From Candidatus Zixiibacteriota bacterium (lineage in GTDB: Bacteria > Zixibacteria > MSB-5A5 > GN15 > FEB-12): a stretch of DNA of 64,000 nt. Position 1 is the stretch's first letter, and the number at the start of each line of letters is the position of its first letter. The notes under the pieces were generated by a model. It searched no databases. It was given only the letters and a program-made list of their open reading frames with translations, and was not told the DNA's origin. A program made the translations under genes and the position numbers. This document shows, in pieces, positions 44,118 to 50,732 of this stretch. Where the stretch lies: positions 51,858-115,857 of the forward strand of contig JAHOYZ010000025.1 in the NCBI GenBank assembly GCA_019038695.1, read 5' to 3'.

Positions 44118-44657
44118 GTGGAGAGAGCAACATACTTCAAACGAGAAGACTACGCGGGCCCTGGAACACGATTAGCAATACTGATGTTGGATGGACTCGT
44201 GCTAATAGGCGCACTTGTCTCACTGTTGATCGCAAGGGCAGTCTTTGCCGACTTATCGAAAGCCAACGTGATGGTTTTGGTCTCGCTTTGGCCGATAGTG
44301 TGTGTGCTGTACTTGGGACCCCTTCATGCGTCGCAGTTGGGGACTATCGGATACCTTCTGACCGGCTACAAGTTGGTTGACTACAGGGGGGAGCGCCCTG
44401 CTTTGTGGCGATCGTTTGTGCGTGGCTGTACAATCTTGGTCCTTGGGTTCGAGGCTATAACTGATATTACATGCTCCAACTGTCGACATACCAGACAGAT
44501 TTTCTGGGATCGGATCGCTGAAACTGTGGTGGTGCGCAAGGGCGCTCAACCGGAAGGGTGTGCGGAGTTAGTAACTTACTTGGAATTCGTGGCGAGCCTC
44601 AACTGGGAGTTTCGAGAACCTGATATCATGGCTGTGTATAGGCTTCGCGACAGGTAA
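44118..44657 (+). CDS. RDD family membrane protein (segment 5)
   Basis: 179 residues, GTG start. The RDD fold is visible: AGPGTRLAILMLDGLVLIGALVSLLIARAVF (first helix with the conserved R and D), a second helix VMVLVSLWPIVCVLYLGPLHA, then GTIGYLLTGYKLVDYRGERPALWRSFVRG and WDRIAETVVVRK. Members are small integral membrane proteins of varied or unknown transport function. The C-terminal 40 residues are an unrelated soluble tail. Confidence 0.82.
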   Translation: MERATYFKREDYAGPGTRLAILMLDGLVLIGALVSLLIARAVFADLSKANVMVLVSLWPIVCVLYLGPLHASQLGTIGYLLTGYKLVDYRGERPALWRSFVRGCTILVLGFEAITDITCSNCRHTRQIFWDRIAETVVVRKGAQPEGCAELVTYLEFVASLNWEFREPDIMAVYRLRDR

Positions 44658-44767
44658 CTGCTAGTTTCTTGCGGGGTCCTTCGGATCGGATGGCCCACCC
44701 CTCGAGTCCCGTGACGAGTGGACGGAAAACTGACCTTGCTTGATGGGTGTCTACTAAGTTGGTCGCA

Positions 44768-44824
44768 ATAAGCGGATACCGGGTCCATCCCCGCCCGTTC
44801 GAATCCCTGATGGCGTATTTTTTT
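44768..44824 (+). repeat. tRNA-Lys 3' copy (fragment 6)
   Basis: The right part, 44797-44824, is identical to the T-loop-to-tail part of tRNA-Lys (GTTCGAATCCCTGATGGCG plus ATTTTTT). The left part (AAGCGGATACCGGGTCC) is only loosely related to the anticodon and variable region. Confidence 0.85.
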
Positions 44825-45073
44825 ATTGTATAAGAACGAATTACACTAATCCCCTTACAACCCTTAACAATTGAATCCTGCCAACGACACCGGATAGCTT
44901 CGGTTGCTATTGTGAGACGCGAGCACATGATGGCCATAGAGACCTGTATGATAGTTCTACTCGTACGAAAGTGCTGTGGACTTCTCTCTGAGGGTTTTTA
45001 TGTTAAAGGTTTTCCGAGATTGTCTTATACAGATATTAGACAGATAAGATGATTGGAAGGGAGAAAACTGACA
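44825..45073. other. Non-coding start of segment 6
   Basis: About 250 bp between fragment 6 and the protease gene. AT-rich; a TTGTCT near 45013 and following TATAC-like bases are too poorly spaced for a firm promoter. No gene seen. Confidence 0.35.
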
Positions 45074-45841
45074 ATGTTCAAAACTGTACTTGTCAAGATG
45101 TGCTTGACGTCCTTGCTCGTCTGTTTTTCCACTGGGCTCTGTCAGAGCAATGACAATGAACCCGATGAATACGGACAATGGATGGCAAAACCTCAGAGTG
45201 AGTGGCCGCAGATCACGATGATTAACCAGATCGAATACACCGATAACAATCACCCTATCGCTGGATGCGGTTTTCTTTTAGATACAGGAGACGAAGTCCT
45301 TGCGGCCACAGCTAAGCACATTTTGATCTATTTCAAATCAGATAGTATGAAAACGGTTTCTTTTGACAATACATTGAAACTCTGGAAGATGTTTCCAAAG
45401 GACAATCCGGATGATGTGGTTGTGGTGGGCGAGCTGATTAATGAAAACAAGGAGGAACTTTTGGGGGAGGCACCAACCGGACAGGATTGGCTACTGTTCA
45501 CTCTCAAGAAGAGGTCTCAAAACATACAGCCCTTGAAACTGCGATCCAGTCCGATGCAAGAGGGCGAAACAGTATATATCATTGGATGGCGATATTCCGA
45601 CAAAGACTGTCCACAGGTAATCTATGAGGGGAATTTTGTGCGATCAGAGGAAGGGTCGTTTCTCATAACGACGAAAGAGTTGGAAGACAATACTATGCCG
45701 GGATTAAGCGGCTCCCCTGTCATCGATTCCAGAGGTTATTTGCTCGGTCTTATGTCTCAGAAAGCTGAAAAGATGGAGAGGCCATCCTCCACCGACTATC
45801 CCAAAATGCTCATAGGAAGAAGAACTAACGCGAAGGAATAG
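45074..45841 (+). CDS. Secreted trypsin-like serine protease (segment 6)
   Basis: 255 residues from ATG 45074, with a signal peptide (MFKTVLVKMCLTSLLVCFSTGLC). The catalytic triad is readable: H82 in AATAKHIL, the aspartate in QDWLLFTL, and the serine in MPGLSGSPVIDSRGYLLGLM. This is the trypsin-2 type fold without PDZ domains. It probably acts in the periplasm or outside the cell. It shares the segment with an SDR gene about 145 bp downstream. Confidence 0.82.
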   Translation: MFKTVLVKMCLTSLLVCFSTGLCQSNDNEPDEYGQWMAKPQSEWPQITMINQIEYTDNNHPIAGCGFLLDTGDEVLAATAKHILIYFKSDSMKTVSFDNTLKLWKMFPKDNPDDVVVVGELINENKEELLGEAPTGQDWLLFTLKKRSQNIQPLKLRSSPMQEGETVYIIGWRYSDKDCPQVIYEGNFVRSEEGSFLITTKELEDNTMPGLSGSPVIDSRGYLLGLMSQKAEKMERPSSTDYPKMLIGRRTNAKE

Positions 45842-45985
45842 GGACCATTTCCAATTAGCTAAGGTGCGTGACGTTTGGTGGTCCACCAGAGGTTGGATTC
45901 ATTAAAACACAAAGATATCACGTGTATGACTATCTCCGGATGATAATCGGATATACAGGAACATTGGTAAACAGGGACCATTATC

Positions 45986-46693
45986 ATGAAAAGTAAATTG
46001 GCTTTAGTCATAGGGAATACTGATGGTATCGGTTTAGCTCTAACGAAAAAGTTGCTATCAATGGGGTGGCAGGTAATCGGATTGTCCAAGAGTCCTTCCC
46101 TAATAATCGAGAGTACGTATCGTCATGTTATCGTTGATGTAACAGCAGATGACTTCATTCAACAACTCAGAACCGTTCTTGAGGTTACTCCCGATGTATC
46201 AATTTATTGTGCTGGCATCGGAGAGAAATTCGATGTCAAATCAATTGAATTTGAACAGAAAGTATTTCAAGTAAACTTAATGGGTGCGGTTAAGACTATC
46301 GAAGCAATTCTTCCTGCACTTGTACAAACGAAAAGTGGGCAGATAATCGTAATATCTAGTCTTGCTGATGAAATTGTTTCTTCAGATGCTCCGAGTTACT
46401 CGGCCTCAAAAGGGGGACTTTCTTCGTATGTTGAAGGCCTGGCTTTAGCTGTCAGGAAACATGGAGTTTCGATCACGAACGTCCGGTTTGGGTTTGTCGA
46501 TACCAAGATGGCAAAAGGTGAGAAACTACTGATGATGACAGTTGAAAATGCAGTCGATCATCTTCTGCAGTGCATAAAGAATAGACCAATTCGTTATTCA
46601 AGACCGCGTTTAATGGCTGTCCTTGTGTTGCTCGTTCGATGGTTTATGAAATTTAGATTATCATTGACCAGTGGGATGCCCCCAAAGTCTTAA
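45986..46693 (+). CDS. Short-chain dehydrogenase/reductase whose stop lies in a tRNA fragment
   Basis: 235 residues. The cofactor loop LVIGNTDGIGLALTK (TGxxxGxG type with N for T), the strand IYCAGIG (NAG-like), catalytic serine in IVISSLAD, and Y-x-x-x-K in YSASKGG are all present. The C-terminus RPRLMAVLVLLVRWFMKFRLS adds a hydrophobic stretch. The last codons AAG TCT TAA run into fragment 7, and TCTTAA belongs to the tRNA anticodon loop sequence. The gene therefore ends at the junction and its natural C-terminus may have been replaced. Confidence 0.87.
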   Translation: MKSKLALVIGNTDGIGLALTKKLLSMGWQVIGLSKSPSLIIESTYRHVIVDVTADDFIQQLRTVLEVTPDVSIYCAGIGEKFDVKSIEFEQKVFQVNLMGAVKTIEAILPALVQTKSGQIIVISSLADEIVSSDAPSYSASKGGLSSYVEGLALAVRKHGVSITNVRFGFVDTKMAKGEKLLMMTVENAVDHLLQCIKNRPIRYSRPRLMAVLVLLVRWFMKFRLSLTSGMPPKS

Positions 46694-46744
46694 TCAGCGG
46701 GTCCGGGGTTCGCAGGCTAAGCCTGTTGTTAATCCCTGATGGCG
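46687..46744 (+). repeat. tRNA-Lys 3'-half copy (fragment 7)
   Basis: TCTTAATCAGCGGGTCCGG, GGTTCG, palindromic insert (46712-46726), then AATCCCTGATGGCG. The sequence past the tRNA end (AACTTGTCCC) is not conserved. It supplies the stop codon of the upstream SDR gene. Confidence 0.87.
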
Positions 46745-46819
46745 AACTTGTCCCTTTTGGCTCCTATCAGAGTACTAGGGACCGTTGCAAAGACATAATA
46801 ATATTATGTCGTCCCGAGT

Positions 46820-47833
46820 TTAGAAATCATTTTCAAGAACGATTCGATATCGCGCCTTGCCCGCCCTCAGGTGGTCTAATGCCTCGTTGACTTTTGACAT
46901 CGGAAAAACTTCAATCTGTGGTTCTATCCCGTGGCGGGTGCAAAACTGAAGCATCTCCTTCGTTGTGGCAGGACTTCCCAGAGGTGATGCCGACACCGAC
47001 TTCTGGCCCATCAAGAGACTAAATACGGGTATGGCCAGGGGTTCCAAAACCGCACCGACAAAGTGAAGACGTCCTTTGGGTCGCAAGGTGTTTAGGTACA
47101 GAGGCCAGTTTAGAGTGACGTTGGCCGTAACGAGAAGAAAATCCTGAGATCCTGCCGCCGCCTCAAGTGCCTTATCGTCGCGCGAGTCGACGATTTCGTG
47201 GGCGCCAAACCGTCGGGCTTCCTCAGCTTTACCGGATGAAGACGTAAAGGCGGTAACATGGCAGCCCCACTTAGACAGAAACTGGACGGCCATATGTCCC
47301 AGTCCGCCGATCCCTATCACGCCAACCCGTTCTGTTGGTTTTACGTCGAACTGGACGATAGGGTTGAAGACGGTAATGCCTCCGCAGAAGAGCGGACCGG
47401 CAGATTTGATTTCTAGTTTGTCGGGAATAGGGATAACCCAGCTCCAATGACAGCGAACCTTGTCCCCAAAACCACCATGCCGTCCCACAATGGTCGATTC
47501 GCTGGACGCACATAGGTTATGATCGCCTGCAAGACAGGTGTCGCATATCATACAGCTTTTCGAATACCAACCGAGACCAACCCGGTCACCCGGTTTGACG
47601 TTCTGGACGCTCTTTCCGACCGCAGCAACTGTTCCTGCGATCTCATGGCCAGGGACAATCGGATAGGCGGTCATTTCCCATTGATTCTCAATCATGTTAA
47701 GATCCGAATGGCAGATACCGCAATACTGGACCGCGATTTCAATCTCTTCGGGTCCCAATTCAGCCAGTTCGTATTCAAATGGCTGCAGTGGCTGATCGGC
47801 AGCCGTCGCCGCAAATGCTCTAACTTTGTTCAT
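46820..47833 (-). CDS. NAD(P)-dependent zinc alcohol dehydrogenase (segment 7)
   Basis: 337 residues. Catalytic zinc ligands in CGICHSDLNMI and GHEIAG, structural zinc cluster CMICDTCLAGDHNLC, and the nucleotide loop GIGGLGHMAVQFLSKWG. The overall pattern is that of the YahK/cinnamyl-alcohol-dehydrogenase branch of medium-chain dehydrogenases, usually NADPH-dependent aldehyde reductases. It is on the minus strand; the nearest gene starts divergently 262 bp away. Confidence 0.93.
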   Translation of the reverse strand: MNKVRAFAATAADQPLQPFEYELAELGPEEIEIAVQYCGICHSDLNMIENQWEMTAYPIVPGHEIAGTVAAVGKSVQNVKPGDRVGLGWYSKSCMICDTCLAGDHNLCASSESTIVGRHGGFGDKVRCHWSWVIPIPDKLEIKSAGPLFCGGITVFNPIVQFDVKPTERVGVIGIGGLGHMAVQFLSKWGCHVTAFTSSSGKAEEARRFGAHEIVDSRDDKALEAAAGSQDFLLVTANVTLNWPLYLNTLRPKGRLHFVGAVLEPLAIPVFSLLMGQKSVSASPLGSPATTKEMLQFCTRHGIEPQIEVFPMSKVNEALDHLRAGKARYRIVLENDF

Positions 47834-47933
47834 AAGACATCCTTGTTAATGGACTATTCAGAGCCATAATATACGCTTGTACCCGCCAGAATGCAAAAGC
47901 ATTTTGCAGGCGCTGAATACTGCATCTCTGTTA

Positions 47934-48001
47934 GTCAAGCCGCCTGTCGGCTTGACATCAAGAAGAACCCTCTACCATCGTCAAGCGGCAGGTCGCTTGA
48001 C
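47934..48001. repeat. Pair of REP-like hairpins in opposite orientation
   Basis: Hairpin 1, GTCAAGCCG-CCTGT-CGGCTTGAC (47934-47956), and hairpin 2, GTCAAGCG-GCAGGT-CGCTTGAC (47980-48001), are inverted versions of the same sequence, separated by 23 bp. This is the layout of paired REP elements. Confidence 0.75.
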
Positions 48002-48095
48002 CTACTTGCCCTTTTCTGAACATCTGGAACAGTGATGTGTATGATTGACTTAGATAGACAAGATGGACAGTTTCATCCTAATATAGGAGCCAGGC

Positions 48096-48746
48096 TTGGA
48101 CTTTCTTCACAATCGTTGGATCAGGGCTATTGGATTAGTGCCGATGACAGTTTATTCCTACTTGGCGGTTATCTCGGTTTATGCCATGTTTTGTGAAACG
48201 ATAAATCGACCACCCAATCAGGTATTCCCGGGGACGGACTTGATCGGTATGCTCGGCTATCTTTTCTTTCTTAGTATCATTGGAACATCGGGAGTTTTTG
48301 CCTTTGTAACCGCCTACTTCATGCGGGGAGTTTTCAAGATACTGTACGTTGCGGGAGCTTTGGCGGTTTTATCATCTGTTTCTTACCTACCATTATCATT
48401 CATCTTCAATGCCGAAGTCGATTTCCATCCCAACGTAGCTAGTCAACAATTTATGGTAGGCAAGTGGATGGATACTCGTCATCGTCTTGATCTAATGTCG
48501 GACAGTTCATACGTTCTAGCCTATGGCGGTGGCTCCCAACCCTCGGGTGATAGCGCGATATATCGTGGTGTGTGGAGATTGGAGGGTAATGACATTTATC
48601 TATCTAACCCAGGACCCAGATCGACTACTCCCTGGAACGTGAGGACGAGCGATGGTTATTACTTCATCACCTATGCGATCCCTGCCAATCCGGACGCGTG
48701 GTCCGGCAATTTGGGGCTTATGAGGGAATCGGACTGGACAAATTGA
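48096..48746 (+). CDS. Membrane protein with extracytoplasmic beta domain (segment 7)
   Basis: 216 residues from TTG after AGGAG. Three hydrophobic helices in the first 115 residues (AIGLVPMTVYSYLAVISVYAMF, LIGMLGYLFFLSIIGTSGVFAFVTAYF, ILYVAGALAVLSSVSYLPL) precede a ~95-residue soluble domain (FMVGKWMDTRHRLDLMSDSSYVLAYGGG, YRGVWRLEGNDIYLSNPGP) of the kind G-x-W-x-x-x-G-N-x-I found in lipocalin-like small domains. No family can be named. Confidence 0.65.
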   Translation: MDFLHNRWIRAIGLVPMTVYSYLAVISVYAMFCETINRPPNQVFPGTDLIGMLGYLFFLSIIGTSGVFAFVTAYFMRGVFKILYVAGALAVLSSVSYLPLSFIFNAEVDFHPNVASQQFMVGKWMDTRHRLDLMSDSSYVLAYGGGSQPSGDSAIYRGVWRLEGNDIYLSNPGPRSTTPWNVRTSDGYYFITYAIPANPDAWSGNLGLMRESDWTN

Positions 48747-48788
48747 CACCAATTGATATCAATGAACGAACCCGTCGGATGACCAAAC

Positions 48789-49340
48789 CTACTTGAATTT
48801 GGCCGCTTCTTCCTCCAGCATCCCGTAGGCATAAACGTCGTGCCAACCACCGTTCATCCGGCAAGCTTTCCGCCAATTAGCCTCGCGAGTGAAATCGTGC
48901 CTCTCCAGTAAGCGAACAGATGGCTCATTGATGCTAACCATCATGGCGTAAACGCGGTGTAATTTCAGTTCGCCGAAGGCAAACCGGAGTAGCAGTTTGA
49001 GAGCCTCTGATGCAAACCCTTTACCCCAATACGGTCTCGCCAGCCAGCATTCGATTTCAGCATTCTTGTCGGACCAGTTCAGGTTGTTGAGCCCCATCAT
49101 TCCTACGATGCCCTCTTTCGAGATACGCTCGATTCCAAATTGATAAGCTATGTCGGCCCGAGCGGAACGATGAACACAATTCACCCATTTGCGCGCTTCC
49201 ACGACAGTATACGGATATGGAATTGGAGGAATGAATTTTGAGATCGTCTTGTTGTGTGCGCCACGTGCTATGGCGGGAATATCCGTCCGTTTCAGGGGAC
49301 GCATGTGTATGGTGTTGCCTTTGAGAATCGGGAGACGCAT
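48789..49340 (-). CDS. GNAT acetyltransferase, RimJ/RimL type (segment 7)
   Basis: 183 residues. The GNAT core is present: IHMRPLKRTDIPAIARGA, GIVGMMGLNNLNWSDKNAEIECWLARPYWGKGFASEALKLLLRFAFGELKLHRVYAMMVSINEPSVRLLERHDFTREANWRKACRMNGGWHDVYAYGML. The acetyl-CoA loop is YWGKGFASEA. Such enzymes acetylate N-termini of proteins or small amines; the target is not known. Confidence 0.92.
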   Translation of the reverse strand: MRLPILKGNTIHMRPLKRTDIPAIARGAHNKTISKFIPPIPYPYTVVEARKWVNCVHRSARADIAYQFGIERISKEGIVGMMGLNNLNWSDKNAEIECWLARPYWGKGFASEALKLLLRFAFGELKLHRVYAMMVSINEPSVRLLERHDFTREANWRKACRMNGGWHDVYAYGMLEEEAAKFK

Positions 49341-49407
49341 TTAGATCCTCAGTTTTTATTACAATTGAGAGAATAATATACAGGTTGGATTTGGCACAGT
49401 CGACAAG

Positions 49408-49451
49408 TAATCAGCGGATCCGGGGATCTAATCCTGTATCAGCTTTTTCTG
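49408..49451 (+). repeat. tRNA-Lys 3'-half remnant (fragment 8, very worn)
   Basis: TAATCAGCGGATCCGGGGAT is recognisable as the anticodon-to-T-arm part; the rest (CTAATCCTGTATCAGC) has drifted. It is the farthest and most degraded copy. Confidence 0.65.
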
Positions 49452-49455
49452 GTGA

Positions 49456-49484
49456 TTGACTAATCAAACAAATTTCTCTATAAT
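49456..49484 (+). promoter_or_regulatory. Promoter of segment 8
   Basis: TTGACT (49456-49461), exactly 17 bp, TATAAT (49479-49484), right after fragment 8 and 96 bp before the gene at 49580. Confidence 0.75.
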
Positions 49485-49579
49485 GAACAGGACAGGGCAA
49501 GGATAGGTCAGGCTGCTTGCCGTCTTATTCTTACTGGCTGTTCTTGATGAGACCCAATGTGGTATAGGGAGGTGTTGGG

Positions 49580-50113
49580 ATGAAAACGTTCATTGCTATA
49601 GCGATCTTCATCATGAGTTGGCAGCCGTTACAAGCCGGTGATTTTTGGTTGGCTTTTGGAGCGGGCGTAGGGTCAGAAGGTTTGGCAGGGCATGCCAATG
49701 GTTCATTACAGCTTGGAAGTCATGGTCTGGTAAGCATACGCTGGGCAGAGAGCCGTGAACTCGGTGGAGTCAATGACAGTGACGATGGGTTATTTTCGGG
49801 GCCATCTTTCAGACGGGGAGCCAACGATTTCGGCATACTGTTCGGTTGGGTAAAGGTAGACAAACAGCAGAAGAGTTCACTTTCGGTTTCAGCTGGAGTT
49901 GGCTCGGTAACTGTCACCCAAAAAGGAGAATGGATCGATAACTGGATTTTTCCTGATCAATGGGACAAGGAGGTAAGTACAACCACCGGATTCTTGTTGC
50001 AGGGTCAGCTGTTCCGGGGCAAATGGGGATTTCAGGCTTTCGCCGATTTCAACTCGATCAAGTCTTTTGGTGGAGTGGTCGTAAGTATGCGGCTTCTCGT
50101 CTCAAGTAAGTAG
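49580..50113 (+). CDS. Secreted beta-rich protein (segment 8)
   Basis: 177 residues from ATG. A signal peptide (MKTFIAIAIFIMSWQPLQAGD) is followed by alternating strands with glycine turns (GLAGHANGSLQLGSHGLVSIRWAESRE, FGILFGWVKVDKQQKSSLSVSAGVGSVTVTQ, WGFQAFADFNSIKSFGGVVVSMRLLVSS), as in small outer-membrane barrels. No family recognised. It fits with the lipoprotein of segment 1 as a surface or periplasmic gene type. Confidence 0.68.
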   Translation: MKTFIAIAIFIMSWQPLQAGDFWLAFGAGVGSEGLAGHANGSLQLGSHGLVSIRWAESRELGGVNDSDDGLFSGPSFRRGANDFGILFGWVKVDKQQKSSLSVSAGVGSVTVTQKGEWIDNWIFPDQWDKEVSTTTGFLLQGQLFRGKWGFQAFADFNSIKSFGGVVVSMRLLVSSK

Positions 50114-50375
50114 TCCCGAGCAATCCCAATGGCAATGACCCGACTGCTAAGCAACCTTTAGGATTGTCATGGCGTAGAAAATTCGATCTGCATGACTTGT
50201 GTCGGAGTGTACGCTTCCAACCGATACAAATCTATTGACATAACCCTACGATATACACATCTTTGTTCGTCGCGTGAGTGCAAAGCCGTTGTATTGCTGA
50301 AGGCTGGCTTATCTGGGTATTTGCCCAGAGCTATCTGCTCAGCTTAATGGGTCAAGTGTTTGCGTCACAACTGAT

Positions 50376-50459
50376 GCCGAAGTGGTGAAACTGGTATACG
50401 CGCTGCGTTCAGGGCGCAGTGTCCGCAAGGACGTGGGGGTTCGAATCCCCCCTTCGGCA
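50376..50459 (+). tRNA. tRNA-Leu (anticodon CAG)
   Basis: 84 nt: acceptor GCCGAAG/CTTCGGC with A73, anticodon stem CTGCG/CGCAG around TTCAGGG (anticodon CAG), variable arm GTGTCCGCAAGGAC, T-arm TGGGGGTTCGAATCCCCC. No encoded CCA. Its 3' end recurs at 53499-53527. Confidence 0.95.
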
Positions 50460-50511
50460 TTTCTCTTAAGTGCAACGCGCACAGCCCGTTACGAGAAATG
50501 TCACTTTACGG

Positions 50512-50548
50512 TTTTTGATAGTATTTTACACTAACAAAATACACTAAC
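50512..50548 (+). repeat. TACACTAAC motifs near the left end
   Basis: Two copies 13 bp apart (50527-50535 and 50540-50548), preceded by TTTTTGATAGTATTT. The block 50512-50535 recurs at 53432-53455 with two changes, in the same orientation. Confidence 0.7.
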
Positions 50549-50732
50549 GTAGACAAAGGCAGTCCAATAAGCCGTGGGGGTAGGCCCCCCCAGAACAGAG
50601 TCTACTGATTCGGCAAGTTTCTCCTTTGTACGCAAAAGATTTGTTCGGGGGAATCCCCTCACAAGAGAACGGCCACCCCTTACGATGAGAAGTGGCCATT
50701 CAAGATCAATGTCACGCCAGAATCTATGTCAT

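Larger units (their letters stand above)
40477..49451 (+). mobile_element. tRNA-Lys-anchored array of gene segments
   Basis: From the intact tRNA-Lys rightwards, partial copies of its 3' half occur at 41582, 42247, ~42981/43028, 43924, 44768, 46687 and 49408. They split the region into eight segments, each with one to three unrelated genes. The first copy is identical to the tRNA over 50 bp; the last is badly worn. All copies have the same orientation and none has the 5' half. This is what repeated site-specific integration into the anticodon region of one tRNA gene leaves behind. No integrase, transposase or plasmid gene is in the array. Confidence 0.75.

Noticed and set aside
45986..46693. 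SDR gene as a frameshifted pseudogene because it ends in a tRNA fragment
   Set aside because: All catalytic motifs are intact and the length is normal for the family, so only the extreme C-terminus is likely altered.
50671..50706. Terminator after the arylsulfotransferase gene (GGCCAC/GTGGCC)
   Set aside because: The loop is long and no T run follows on the minus strand; possible but not supported well enough to list.
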